From contig JAQPZY010000871.1 in NCBI GenBank assembly GCA_029931535.1, positions 372,001 through 436,000 on the forward strand: 64,000 nucleotides of DNA. The letters run 5' to 3'. This DNA comes from Margaritifera margaritifera. Its lineage: Eukaryota; Mollusca; Bivalvia; Unionida; Margaritiferidae. A model generated the notes under the pieces. That model saw only the letters and a list, made by a program, of their open reading frames with translations. It did not search any database and was not told where the DNA came from. Shown piece by piece: positions 36,600-49,870 of this stretch (its first letter is position 1; each line of letters begins with the position of its first letter). The position numbers and the translations under genes are program-made.

Positions 36600-37990
36600 G
36601 TAGGAAAGCGATATTAATGGCACCCTGTATCGCTAAGTATGGAGTTAAAGTACTTAAGAATGTACAGTACTTAATTGTCATTTCGTTCCAGAAGCGACAG
36701 ATGTTTTGGCAATTTGAATTTGCCAGTAATTCAGGGTCCATGCTGGACTGTAATGTAAGAAATAATTTCTCTCATCAGCTTAATAGGGTGAAGTTTGCCA
36801 AAAAATGGAGAAGTTTATGTAGAAATTTCAGATTAGTCACATTAAATTTGTATTTGCATATTTTCATGTCAGATAATTAAAATACTGATGAAATGCTATT
36901 AATACTGTAAAGAAATATTTAAACTTTTCTTATTTTACTTCACCACAGTTGTTGTGTAACATAGTTGTGGCAACCTCAATAATAGGTTACAGTTGAAAAT
37001 ATGCAACTATTTTCATAGCAGAATTGACTTGATTATTTGTTTATTGAATGAAATATTGGATAATATGCTTAATTTTATTAGTAACTGACATGGATACATC
37101 CACCAAGTCCTAATTTGCTTCAGATTCAAGTACACAAATTCAGTTTTTTACTCATTGTTTTCAATGCCCATTTGTGAATTTTCAGTGGGCATTCCATAAG
37201 TATGCAATATAATTTCTATCATTTATGATCATCAAATTAGCACCAAAATTAACTTTCCACCTTCCACAAAAGGGGTGGGGGAATAGCATGAAATCAAGCC
37301 AAGGTGATATGAACTTCGCTTTTATGCATGTTTAGATGAAATACGATGGACTCAGAAAGACTGTTTTGCCTGAATTGCCCCCTAGCATGGACCATAGTAA
37401 TTGGTACAAAGTTCCTATCAGTATATATAGTTCCATGCATAATCCAGAGGACATATTGGTAATGGATGGACAGAGACAGAGGTTTTCACAATAAATCCAC
37501 CTCTTGTTAAAACTAAGGAATGGGGATAATGACTAAAATATACTGTACATCAGGGTTCTTAAAAAATGCATACCCTTGGATTTTGATGCTTGGAATTTAA
37601 ATGTGACCCATTTCTGATGCACGGAAATTTCAACCTGTGCGTTTTTATGAGGCACAGTGATTTGGGCCAGAGAATCTGCCTTAATTACCCTTGATTCGCC
37701 TCCGACAAAATTTCCTACTGTCTATAACAAATGTACTGTATGTGCCAGTGATCGACATGTGCTAAACTACTGTTTAGACTATTGTTTACACCCTATCAGC
37801 CAGTAATATCGCACCTATGTCAAGTCAATATGAACTGTGTGGAGCTAACAGTTTTGCATAATTGAATGAAGATTAGACTGTTTTGAGATTATCTTGGACA
37901 TTTACGATAGAGGAAAACAAAATCAATTATGACTTGGTTGGATTAACTTTTGATCAAATATCAGTATTTGTTTGATTGGCCATCAAAATA
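36600..37990. other. intron-like sequence, nothing recognised
   Basis: No array, transposon end or coding exon was identified. Confidence 0.45.
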
Positions 37991-38490
37991 TAATCAATTA
38001 GTAGGGGTGAACCGATTCATCGATATATCGATGCATCCATACTTTTGCCATATCAATGCACATATCGATACAAGAGGTGAAGAATCAATACAAAACGATA
38101 CCTACCATATACAAGTAACGTTGATCTTCAGCAGTCATGAATAATTATTAGTCGTTAGATTTTTTTTTTCTTCTTTAAACTGAAAATTCATCTGAGACAG
38201 CCGTCGTTGGCACAATCACTCATTTTTTGTCAGAAAAAAGACAAAACTATTGACAACACCCACTAGCCTTCTACAAATTACCACAAGGTGACATGGTTCG
38301 AAATCCACCACTGATTAAATGCTAATTATTTTATCCGTCAGCATGTTCAGCATAAACAAGACATTCCTGATTTGTTCCCCATGTATGATGAAGTACTTTA
38401 CTCATCATTTAATAACCACTTTTACACAAAGTTTTTCTGTTGCATCGTATCTTGTCTACTTGGATCAAACTTGAAGGCTACACTTCCGGT

Positions 38491-38608
38491 GTGTCACGCA
38501 GTGAAATATGTTACATTCAGTTCTGATTGGCGGTTATTGTTTATTCCAGTCAAGGGTAAACAATAACCACCAATCAGAACTTAATGTAGCTTATTCTCTG
38601 CGTGACAC
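38491..38608. repeat. 118-bp near-perfect hairpin
   Basis: Arms of about 52 bp (GTGTCACGCAGTGAAATATG ... CGGTTATTGTTTA and its complement TAAACAATAACCACCAATCA ... GCGTGACAC) enclose a 13-bp loop. It lies within the hAT-like element. Confidence 0.9.
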
Positions 38609-39071
38609 AGCAGAAGCTTTGGCATCCAAACTTGATCGAAGTAGATACAAAGCAACAGAGAAACTTCGCACAAAAGTGGTTATTATATGATCAGTAAAGT
38701 ACTTAAATTGTACATGAAGAACAAGTTTGGAATGTCTCGCTTTATGTTGATATATGTAATCAGTGACTGAATGTGCTGACAGGATAAATAAAATGAGCAT
38801 AGAATCGGCGAGGGGGCAGATTTCAAACTGCACAATTTTGTAACCTTGTGTAAATTTGTCAATTTCTTTAGAAGGAGAGTGCCTGTGGCCATGGCAGTTG
38901 TTTTGCATCAGGAGGAAGTACAATGTGATAGATTTGGTTGTTAGTCATCTCCACTACCACACAAGGACTTGTTCTAGATGAGATTTTCCTTACATGAGGA
39001 AATTGCACTATTCTGTTGTGATGATAACACCGTAATGTCTTTAAAGATTAAGTGAAGACATGAAATTGGTA

Positions 39072-40192
39072 CAGTGAAACCCCGCTATAACGCGATATTT
39101 GGGGTCCATAAAATTCTATCGCGGAAAAAGCGGGGTCGCGTTATTGCTGGGTTTTACTATATTTTACTTTATTCAGAGAACAACGTATACACGTCTAATG
39201 TATAGCATGAATAGGGTATCAACACCGTTTACTATCTGATATCGATCCGTCTTTGTTTTCCCACATGAAAACCCTTTGATTGAGCCACGAGTTTGATACA
39301 GCTGTACTTGTTCAGTGCCAAGTAACAGAGAGTGGTTATTTGAACTCCCTGTGATCTTGCCGCCCAAGCTCAGTCTCTGCATAAGCACCCACATATGACA
39401 ATCTTTGATCTTGCTGCCCAAGCTCAGTCTCTATATAAGCACCCACATATGACAATCTTTGATCAACCACCGCATTGTCTGGTGCTTGGTTGTGTATGCA
39501 GTTAAAGAAGAAACATAAGTCGGCTATTGTTTGCGCAATGAATGTATACAGGATGAATTGAAGTCCAGCGCACGTGTTGGCGGCTTATGTTTTTTGATGT
39601 TTATTAAATCGTGAGAATCTTTTATCAACCACCACATTGTCTGATGCTCGGTTGTGTATGCAGTTAAAGAAGAAAAATATATCAGCTATTGTTTGAGCAA
39701 TGATTGTATACAGAATGAATTGAAGACAAACACAAAGAAGACTTACTGGCTTTACTCATGGATCAATAATAAGTAACATTTCCGATAATGTTTATTTTGG
39801 CATAACACTTCAAGAAATTGGTGAAATTGTTAAATTTCAGAAGCCATGCCACGATCGAATTCATAAGTGATCTCTTCCCCAAAATGATAATAAACTTTTT
39901 GTACACTATTTCTTGTACTAAAAAAAAAAAAATTCAGTGTACGAGAAAAATACATGTACATGTATATAAAAGTTCAGGAACCTCGCCACAGACGTATTAT
40001 ACTCGAATTCATACGTGATCTCTTCCCCAAAATGATACTGTAATATACACATTTTTTATACACTATTTCTCGTACTTTGAAAAAAAAAATGTTCATGTGC
40101 GAATGAATATATGAAATTTTGGGAGCCACGCAACGATCGCGTTATATCCGAATTCGCGTTATAGCGGGGTGCGTTATAGCGGGGTTTCACTG
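39072..40192. mobile_element. pogo/Tigger-like element with TA duplication
   Basis: Starts CAGTGAAACCCCGCTATAAC and ends with the inverted GTTATAGCGGGGTTTCACTG, flanked by TA on both sides (39,070 and 40,193). The right end has a doubled GCGTTATAGCGGGG. Inside are duplicated blocks: GCCCAAGCTCAGTCTCT at 39,363 and 39,416, and TTGTGTATGCAGTTAAAGAA at 39,489 and 39,651. No intact transposase. Confidence 0.85.
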
Positions 40193-40854
40193 TAATAAGA
40201 TGTTTTTAAAGCATTCATGCTGTGCAAAACAAAAGGGGGGGGGGGGCAAGATGAATCCTGCATCCAGTCAAGTGGAGCAGCCTAAAATTGACTTAAAGGT
40301 TGAATTAAAATCACTGACAACTAACAGGTAGTCTGTTTAAAAGTATTGGATGAGAATGGCATATGAGCAGATGCTAAGTCTCTGTCTGTCTGTAATCTGC
40401 ATACTGGAAATATAACCAATATGTCAACACACATACAAGGGCACCACCCTACCACTGACAGACCTTCTAAAGATGAAAAGACCATCAAGTTGATATGTGT
40501 ATCGATAACGTATCATATCGTAGGCTGTGTATCGTGAATCGTATTGATACATGGCACAGGTGTATTGTTTCACCCCTACCAATTAGACAAAACTATGGGA
40601 AATATGGCAGCTTGCGAAACCAGTTGTCAAAGGTAAGTGGACAAACTTGAATTGTGTTTTATTGGCAATTAATTTGCTTTAATCAGCAAAACGTGTAAAA
40701 GTTCAGGTGTTTTCATTAATGTATCATTCAGTAAGAATTTAACGGACATTACTCAGTGATCTATTTCCATGCATTGGAATTACTAGAGATTGAAGAACAA
40801 GATGGAATCATTTTGTTATATGTGTGAGATGTATTTGTGAACTGTTAAATCACA

Positions 40855-41148
40855 ATGGCTCAAAGAAGTATATGTTCTATTCTGTCTCAGTCTTATAAAC
40901 AACTTGCCAGTGATGATCATTTTGACCCTCAGACTCCAAAGAAGTAGAAAGTTAGTAACAATTCTGAGGAGAGGGTGAATAAATCTCACAAAGTTGTAAG
41001 AAAATTTAAGGAAGAGTGGAAAAGTGAATTTCCATGGTATAAAATTGTTGTGAAAGATGGAACTACAGTGATGATATGTGACTGGTGTAAGGATGCTGGG
41101 AAATCAAACCTGTTTGTCACTGAGGGCAGTTCCTATCTTCAAAAATAA
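40855..41148 (+). pseudogene. KIAA1586/hAT-type TTF zinc-finger N-terminus, with internal stop
   Basis: One frame from ATG 40,855 to TAA 41,146 (97 codons) with a single TAG at 40,945. After it comes RKFKEEWKSEFPWYKI, then ICDWCKDAGKSNLFVTEGSS. The W-x3-FPW core, C-x2-C and N-x-F-x-x-G order is what I know from the TTF-type zinc finger of KIAA1586-like and hAT-derived proteins. The frame is lost just before the expected L-x2-H. It lies 270 bp outside the hAT-like element and could be an exon, a relic of another transposon, or a host-gene fragment. Confidence 0.55.
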
Positions 41149-41509
41149 AGCATAAAATAATCCTCTCTGTTTAATATACCAAATATACACACAGTCACAC
41201 ATAATTGAAAAGAGAAACACTTATACAAAAAATCAGTAATGGACATGTCTGTCTCATGGTCTGCTTGTTTATTTTTTTACAAAATATTGTACAAGTGTTT
41301 CTCTTTATTCAAGTTGAGACAAAAAATCATAAACATCAGTTTGCTCCATGAGTAATGAACAATCCCAGTTATGAGCTAATGACTCTCAAAAAAACTAATG
41401 ACTATTGAGATTTCAGTTTTGACTCTTGAGATTTCAGTTTTGACTCTTGAGATTATGGGGTCTAAGGTCAAATGACTGTTCAGTTTTTAAATGTATTGAA
41501 AACCCTGTA

Positions 41510-42165
41510 CATAATGATTAGTATCATACTGTAAATAGGAACTAAAATAATGTACATAATGTTTATCATAAAACTGTACATAATGATTAGAATAATACTG
41601 TACAGAATGATTAGAATATTACTGTACATAATGATTAGAATTATACTCTACATAATGATTAGAATAAAACTACAAAATGATTAGAGTAATACTGTACATA
41701 ATGATTAGAATATTACTGTACATAATGATTACATTAAAACTACATAATGATTAGAATATTACTGTTCATAATGATTAGAATTATACTGTACATAATGATT
41801 AGAATATTACTGTACATTATGATTAGAATTATACTGTACATAATGATTAGAATATTACTGTACATAATGATTACATTAAAACTACATAATGATTAGAAAA
41901 TTACTGTACATAATGATTAGAATTATACTGTACATAATGATTAGAATATTACTGTACATAATGATTAGAATAAAACTACAAAATGATTAGAGTAATACTG
42001 TACATAATGATTAGAATATTACTGTACATAATGATTACATTAAAACTACATAATGATTAGAATATTACTGTACATAATGATTAGAATTATACTGTACATA
42101 ATGATTAGAATATTACTGTACATTATGAGTAGAAGAATAGTGTACATAATGATTAGAAGAATAAT
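41510..42165. repeat. 24-bp minisatellite, about 27 units
   Basis: Unit TACTGTACATAATGATTAGA ATAT with a shorter ACTACATAATGATTAGAAT variant. Higher-order copies of about 180 bp are visible (41,697-41,890 resembles 41,995-42,110). Confidence 0.93.
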
Positions 42166-42725
42166 TGACATTTACTTAATTTGCAATGAAAGCTTTTGAA
42201 TTTTTACAATGGATAGTAACTTAATATAAATTTTGGATGATTTACACCATCAACATTTATTCAAATGACAGGACAGGTGATTCAGAAACATCTGTCACAA
42301 AATGAAGCTGTGCTCAAATAGATATACTTTTGTACAGAAATGAAACACGTTGAATAACCACTCTTACCAGTGTTCTTTTATTAATATGCTAATTTATGCG
42401 GTGATATGATCAAAAAATAAACCTGTATCTATTGTTTAAATGCACATATGCTATCTCTTTGTTAGTCTATTTAAGTGCAGCATAAATCGATGTATATGCT
42501 ACTTTTTTGTCAGTCGATTCAGGTGCAGTATAAATCCACATACGGTATATGCTATTTCTTTGAGACATGAGATATTCTGATATCTTCCATCTATCTATCT
42601 GTCTGTCCATCCATACATCTGTCCATTAACACCACTCCTCCTAAGCCACTGGGTAGAAATTCATTGTAGTCATATTGCCCTTGGGGTAACCATGTGCAAG
42701 AGAGGCATCGTCCTTGGCTTTAACC

Positions 42726-44197
42726 CAGGGATTTACAAATCCACTTGCCCGACTCCTGGGACAAGCTCAAATTCGGCTCTGGCAAGCTCAAGTTTTCAAG
42801 GTACTTGCCTGCGGGCAGGTTAAAAAAATTGAGAAAGAGAGAGGGAGAAATGGTTGAGTTCCTTTCATAATGTTTTATGTTCTGCAAGTTTTATACTCTG
42901 CAATCTTGCCACAGTACATATATCAGCATCTTTATGTAGCATTTATATGTACTCCATTTTTCTATTACCTTAACTGGCCACAGTTTCTTTCATCTATTGT
43001 ATGTCATTTCCATCTTGTCGTCAATGTCAAGGTCAGTCAAGCATTTTCTCGCACACACTATAATGTGAATATTTGCTATTCACAGCAAGTTTTGACAGAT
43101 AAGGAATAAATATTCATATTTTAACTTATCAGTTACATTTTAATCGTAATCGTATGTATCCGGGATTTTCACCAACTTTCAGGTCCTAACCTACATGTAG
43201 CCTCGGCTTGTCAAAGATTGTTTTGATGCGTGTTGCCATTTTTAAGGTGGACAGGTGTTAAGTGTTTATTAACCCATGAGATTTCTTTGACAGGTGTGTT
43301 TGGAAAGGGCACTCATTTGTAACAATTAATTACCAGGAGGATTTCGTTCAAAGGGTGATCGATGTACCAGATATGTAGCAACCACAAGCTGTGTTTGTGA
43401 CCTATTGTTGACGTGATAATTACAGGAGAGCGATACTTACTTACTGCTTGGCAAACAATTAAATAGATAAAAATAAGTGTTCTCAATCTCAAACTTCAGC
43501 TTGTCAAATATTGTGATGCATGTCATGGATTTCAAGGTGACTAAATGATAGTTATTAAGTAAACGGATAAAATATGTGCTCACAAATCCTTCAGTTCTGA
43601 GTATACATCAGTCATTAGAAACAGTATGGCTTTCATTATTGTTGATGTAGTAGATGAGATGAGTCTGCTATCTTATCTAGTCGAAAACAGGAAAATTGAT
43701 AAAGTTTCTAGCTCTAATGGACCTGTTTTAAAGAAAAATAACCAGTATAATCCTACAAAACGTGCAAGAAAGTTTCAATAATCGCGAATTAATGAGTATC
43801 CCTACCTGTAATATTGTTATTGGTTGTTTCATTTTTCAGTTCAAGGTCTTTTGCCTAAACATTCTTTTCTCTCTCCCCCTCCCCCCCCAACCACTCTCTC
43901 TCTCTCCCTCTCTCTTAAAAATGTAGCTATTTCAAACCCTTTTCTACCTATTGATTTATCTGTCTATATACATGTACATGTCTGTTTTTGCTATTCTAAC
44001 TATATCTGCATTCCAATCCTTTCTCAGTTAAAATAATTATAACATGATTTCCTTCAAATATCCCACATTTTATTTTATCTTATTTTTGTACTCATGTTGG
44101 GATGTTATGTTTGGGGCAAGCATACATTTCCAAAGGGCAAGTTCAATTTTCCATTCAGCTTGGGCAAGCTGACTTTTATGAAATTTGTAAATCCCTA
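42726..44197. mobile_element. hAT-like non-autonomous element, 1.5 kb
   Basis: Left end CAGGGATTTACAAATCCACT TGCCC and right end GGGCAAGCT ... AAATTTGTAAATCCCTA are inverted copies; GGCAAGCTCAAGTT and AACTTGCCC repeats follow inside both ends. Flanks CTTTAACC and CTCTAAAC are a weak 8-bp match. No transposase seen. Confidence 0.55.
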
Positions 44198-44339
44198 CTC
44201 TAAACCCAGGGGTCCATGGGAGAGGATTAAAGGTTTGATGTACAAAATTTCAGTTGTAATGACATTTTCAGCTAGAATTAAGTCAATGGCACATCACTGC
44301 ATATCCCTGCATTTCCAAGATATGCCATTATGAGTATGA

Positions 44340-45980
44340 GTATGATCTGACCCAAGGGCCAGTGTTGCAACTTTGCCTGTACACTGTATGTGTATTTCTC
44401 TTCATGTCCAGTAATTGTATATATAATTATAGGATGAGGATATTGAAAGTTTCCAAGATGTTACCCAGGGGCAAGTCACATACAACATGGTATGACCCAC
44501 AGCCTGTGTTGGATGCAAATGTGAATTTTTCTCATGTCTATTAAATGTAAAAATGGTTATGTGGTGGGGATCTTAACAGTTTCCAAGCTGTGACCTAGGG
44601 GCAAGTCCTTTACCCCAGGGATATGACCCAGTGTCTGAGTTCATTGCCTTATGTCCTGCAAACCTATATAATAGAGTGGGGATCACATCAGTTTCCAAGT
44701 AATGACCTGGGGCAGCATTCCACTGAACATGGGGCAGGACCCAAGGGTGTAATCCTAAAAGCCATTAAGTGTGTTAAAATCCTTGGGTTAACTGATGGCA
44801 CACAACATTCAGATCTCCATCTACAGTACATGAGAAATTTGTTGAGATTTAAAATAAACTTTCCCACCCCCTAGCCCCACCACCAGTGGTAACATCAAGT
44901 ATAAAGCTGTCATGCTGTAACATCAAGTGTACAGCTGCATCATGCACATCAACAAACCACCCTTAATCATATCCTAAATTTTCAAATCTTTTATGTTCAA
45001 GGTTGTAGGAGGAAAAGCACTAAATTGCTAATGGGTGGATGGACATGCTGACAAATGGATGTATGGTTGATTGTTGGTTGCTTGATTAGTAGTTTTTTAA
45101 TGACACTTTCAACACATTATTGGCTATATCATGTCAAAGAAAGATTTCTGACCAAACTTTATATATGATGTGATAGCTGGAAGACACATCATATACCTCG
45201 TATGTGGGTAACTGTCTGGGGGTTGGGTGAGTCCTGGGTATGAAAGTGAGAGGGATGAAATATGCATTAAAAAGCATGGAAATTTGCGAGGCCAGTAATT
45301 GCAGTTACAGTTGTTTTTTGTGTGCAGTACTCCGTATCTGATTATTCTTTAAGTACATGTAGATGTAAGGTGTTATTGGAAAAATAGTATAATGATGTGC
45401 ACTTAATTCTCATTACGACATTTGTTGTAATGAGTATTCACTTAATGACAACAAAAAAACAGTTGGAATTAACACACACAGTTTAATCATAACGTTGCAT
45501 GAAAATATTCAAATGTCACAACATCAGATTGTGTAACAAAAGTGCAAATTAAAGTACCTATATAAACTGACCATTATATCAATGCTGACCCAAGGCCTGA
45601 AATCTGCTGACCAGGTGCTAATCCTTATTGTAAAGAAACTGCAGTATTCGAAAAGAAATCTTTTCAGACACATTCCCAGGGCAAGCTCTGTGAATTTTGG
45701 ACAGTTTGGCTAAGCTAGGGAATTAACGACTTATAAAAGCCTCAAATACAATGTCCTAAAGGAACTGAGATAATTGTATTTTAATCCGTTAGTTCAAATA
45801 GTTGGTAGCTGCTGGTTCTATTGAGATATGGAGTGAGTGTTTTTTTGTAATTGTGACATATCCACCATACCATAACATGAACCAAGTGGTCGATATACTT
45901 AACCAGTGATGCATTATGAAGTAAGCGTGAGCAAGGGACATCTCATTATAATTCACGCAGATCAAGTGAATGCTAATTAT
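44340..45980. other. old dispersed repeats, no gene
   Basis: Phrases such as GGGGATCNNNNNAGTTTCCAAG and GACCTAGGGGCAAGTCC recur at about 44,430, 44,570, 44,690 and again near 53,690. The remainder is unassigned. Confidence 0.45.
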
Positions 45981-46034
45981 ATGTAACCAATGAAATATGG
46001 AGAACAGAAACATTGCTTTTAATATCAGTAATAC

Positions 46035-46235
46035 CATACCTGTCACTATTGCATTGCTTACCTTTCCAGGATGGAAATTACCTTCCTCCATAAAAGAAAA
46101 TTCCATCCTCCCATTATATGGAAAGTTCTAGAAGTCCAGAAATAGAAAGAACACAGAACCACTCTGACCAACATGTCATAGGCCCATGTGCAGTAGCTGT
46201 CCTCTTTCTTATGGAGGACATGGTAACAGACTTCG
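46035..46235. repeat. left inverted terminal repeat of DIRS 1
   Basis: Reverse complement of 51,455-51,650, about 75-80 percent by eye. Confidence 0.8.
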
Positions 46236-47237
46236 ATATCATAAAATAATTGTTACATCTCTAAAAAATGGCAGTATTTCCTGAAATAGTCAAAAAAACT
46301 TGAAGCTGGTGCTTATGCCATTTTAAGTCAACAACAGAGAGGTAACAGAGATATATCTTTAATTGATCAAAAGTAAAATGAATTCAATACTTGACATTTT
46401 CAAGTTAAATGTTAAGGACATTCACAAGTTTTTATCATGTCCGTGTGAGGGTGTCATAATTAATTGCCGTCACAATGCCAAGCTTCTCAAAAAGTGACAG
46501 GTCATTGACATTAAAGTGGCTTAGAAATCATAAAAATACACATCCAAACTCACAAAAACATCCTCAAAACAAAAAAAAGTTATCAACTCACAAATTATTT
46601 GTCACCATGTCTATGACACAGCTTGGCTTCATAATTGTTACGTGCCGAAAACATAAAGTGATGCCTACATTTTCAGCTCCAGGCCATGTTTCACATCGAG
46701 TGGAAATGATGACTGTGTATTGTAATTCATGGTAAAAATCGTTTTAAAAAATCACCAATAGATTTTTCTTAACCTTTTTCCCAATTACGTAAATCAGTTT
46801 GGTGTCAGAATATTATGTCTCAGATTCTTATGAAATATTTATAGCAACTGGAAATAAAGTCTGACTTTGTCATAATCAAGCTGTGTTTATATTATGACAT
46901 TAATACTTGACCCAATTATGATAGTGTCAGATCATATACAAAGGACATGTTTTTTACGAATGGCAGACGAGTGAGGTGGGTATATTTTTTTACCACTGTT
47001 ACATCTCTCAAAATAACTGTTTCTGTATCAAATATTGCTCAAGAAAGATGGAAAAATAGATTTTGTAGTCATGAATTGGCGAAGGATTTAAATTACTTAC
47101 CATTTTCCCTGAAATTTTTGTTTGGAAACGACTTGAGTTTTGCCAATGATTTTCAAGAAATTTATTTTTTCCAGCCTCTATTGATGCTGGATGTTTGTGT
47201 ATATTGTTACGTATTCGTTAGATTTTTAAATTCCCAT

Positions 47238-47542
47238 AACATTCTTTTATATTGGTTTGGGGATGATTTTGTAACAGTAATTCTTTAAGGAAAAGAGAAG
47301 ATAGTTGTCATATTAAATGATTATGAGTAAAACTTCATGCTGATTTCAAATTAGATAGTGGAGATGTCACATGTACTCCATTTAAAATCTCCAAATTTTG
47401 TGTCCATGGTTTGTCTTTGTCTTTTTCAATTTAAATAACATTCTTTATCAGAGGTTTGGGGATGAGTTTGTAACAGTAATTTTTAAGGAAAAAGAGAAGA
47501 TAGTTGTCACATTTAATCGGTATGAGTAAAACTTAACGCTTT
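47238..47542. repeat. two direct copies of a 105-bp segment, 200 bp apart
   Basis: AACATTCTTT ... GGTTTGGGGATGANTTTGTA ACAGTAATT ... AAGAGAAGATAGTTGTCA ... TATGAGTAAAACTT occurs at 47,238-47,342 and 47,438-47,542. Confidence 0.85.
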
Positions 47543-47885
47543 CTTTTGTTACTTTTTTTGGACTTTTTGCCTTTCCTATTGTAATAATGAAAGCTCTGTG
47601 CAGGTGAATTGGTTAATAAAGTAAATGATAATATGTTACTACACCAGCATAGTAAAGATGATAGCAAGAAAAATTAGGTAAAAAGCAAAACATATATACT
47701 ATAGACACATCTACACGAAAGAAACCCAACCACTGTCTACCGTGTCATCATGTTATATACACCACACCACATGACAGAGGGTAGTTAATGCTGAGAACTT
47801 TGGTCTCTGCTACTAGCAACAGAGTACACTCCCCTGTCGGGTCCCTTAAGTCTACCCCTTTGGATGCAGGGGTGTCTCAAGTAAG

Positions 47886-48260
47886 ATGCTAGAGGCCTTG
47901 GAACTTAAGGCTAGGTTGCTTGTCACCACAGCTTTGCATGTTGATCATTTTTTGGCAGCCTTCTTCAGTCTTCTGAAAGAGGTATCTCTGTCTCCAATCA
48001 CGTTACATCACTTGTGGTGGCAGTTGCCAAAACCTAAATGCATGCGTTACCAATATGTCACCAGAGCTGCTCCACCTGCACAGGGATGTTGCCCTGGACA
48101 CTTAAAAAAGTCTTACTGGATCACATTAACAACCTTCTTAGGGCTGCTCCATTGGAGGCAGGGACCCTCTTCAGAGGTCTCATTACCTCTGTAGCATCTT
48201 ATGACCTGAAGGACCAACAACACTGTCCATTGCATCCACTCCAGGCCTGTTGAAACCCGC
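47886..48260 (+). pseudogene. DIRS 1 gag-like region
   Basis: Opens at ATG 47,886 with LELKARLLVTTALHVDHFL and stays open 102 codons, overlapped by a second frame. Its position before the reverse transcriptase and its helical composition fit a DIRS gag; there is no zinc motif. Confidence 0.45.
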
Positions 48261-48549
48261 CAAGAAGCATGTTCACCCTGATCGCCCCACTGGGCCTTCA
48301 GCAAAGTTCTTTAAAGATATGCAGTCCCAGTCCAGGAAGCAACCCAATGTTCAAGTCTCCCTCTCACCTGTCTGAAGCTAGATGAGGTCACTGGAAAGAC
48401 CCAGGGAGGAAATTTGTGTACCTTTCTGCCAGGGGAGGTGGGCAGCTTTAGGGACTTGCTCCCTCTCAGCTGTGCATCCCTCTTCTAAAAATTCCCATGT
48501 GTACTCAGCTAGCCCTCTTTTCAGAGGTCTGGTCGAGCATAACGGATGA

Positions 48550-49870
48550 TTGGTGGGTCCTCTCAATAATAAAATAAGAATACTGGCTTCAGTTCCAAGA
48601 ACATTCCCCTCTGGCAAGGACTCCCATGATTTTCCACCAGTCAAATCTGGCGTGGTTAAGGAAAGAGGTGCACCCCTTTTACAGAATGGCACAGTAGAGA
48701 TGATCAGTCTCCGGCCTTCTACTCCCAGATTTTCCTGGTATCCAAAAGAGGCAGAAAGTTTCAGCTGATTATCAATCTTTTCACCTTAAACAAGTTTCCT
48801 CAGGAGGAACCATTCGAGATGGAGACTTAGACAGCTTCAGTCAGGAATGCCATAGACCTGGTGACTCTCCATCAACCTGCAGGATCCATATCTTCACATC
48901 CAAATTTTTCCTTGTCATGGGAAGTACCTCTGGTTTGGCCTGGGCAGATGTTTTCTAATTTTGTGCTCTGCCATTCAATCTAGCCTTTGCACCCAGATCC
49001 TTTACCAGAGTAATAGGAGTAATTGCCACCCACCTAAGGTAACTAGGGATCCCTATTCTCGAGTATTTTGAAAGCTGCTTGATCCACAATGGCCTCATAG
49101 AGTCCATCAGACAAGATCTGTCCCACTGCCGGTCCATAGTGACCCAGCTGGGACTCATTCCAAACCTACAGAAATCGGAGCTAGTACCATCTCAGGTTTT
49201 TATATACGTGGGGATGAATTTCCTCATCAACAGAGGATTAGTTTGTCTGGACAGAATAAACAGAATCCTGGCCCTTTTGTAGGTGCTGCATGCCAAGACT
49301 TCGTTGTTGGCTCACCTTTATCTATCCCTTAAACTCTGTGGCCGACCTGGAAAGACTGCACTTGCACCCACCCCACACTTAGTTTCTCCTTCTGGCAAAC
49401 TGGAAACCACACAGGGATCCTCTGACAGCTTGGATTTCTCTAGGGTCGGAATTTCACCATCACTTGACTAGGTGTGCCATGCATGCCCCCAAACCCCACT
49501 TCTTTCTGTTCACGGATGCATCCGATTCGGGAAGGGCTAGTTCTGTATGATTTGTGGTCCCTGGAAAAAACTACCCTACACTTGAACAGTTTGGAAATTA
49601 GGGCTATATTATTAGCTCAGGGGTGTGTCAGTGGTAGCAAACCTCGGGCAACAAGGAGGCACACATGCTTCTTCACTTTGCATGGAGTTTTGGAACCTCC
49701 TTCTTTGGGCAACCACGGAAGGGATTATCCTCCCAGTTCATCATATTACTGGAAAGAAGACTATTCTGGCAGACAGTCTGTCCAGGAGAGGCAAGGTGGT
49801 CCTCACGGAATGGTCTTTGCACCAATCCTTAGCAGAGTCCCTGTTCAGATTGTGGGGATGACTCTTAGTG
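48550..49870 (+). pseudogene. DIRS 1 reverse transcriptase and RNase H
   Basis: Frames shift repeatedly but the order is clear: VKSGVVKERGAPL with FSWYPKEAESF (RT fingers), PFEMET, PFNLAFAPR, the catalytic region reading EYFESCLIHN where YLDDWLIHN is expected, then LGLIPNLQKSELVPSQ and FIYVGMNF. The RNase H part has FTDASDSG (from about 49,513) and LGQQGGTHASSLCMEFW, HHITGKKTILADSLSRRG and EWSLH. The catalytic Asp pair is lost, so the enzyme is dead. Confidence 0.75.

Larger units (their letters stand above)
38002..40578. mobile_element. hAT-like element interrupted by a pogo-like element
   Basis: Ends TAGGGGTGAACCGATTCATC (left) and the inverted GTTTCACCCCTA (right) with further GATACAT/CGATAT similarity inside. 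Flanks are TCAATTAG (37,994-38,001) and CCAATTAG (40,579-40,586), a 7-of-8 match for a hAT 8-bp duplication. No transposase frame is visible. Confidence 0.7.

Noticed and set aside
39173..39421. Minus-strand 82-codon frame inside the pogo-like element considered as transposase.
   Set aside because: It spans a duplicated block and shows no helix-turn-helix or DDE motif I recognise.
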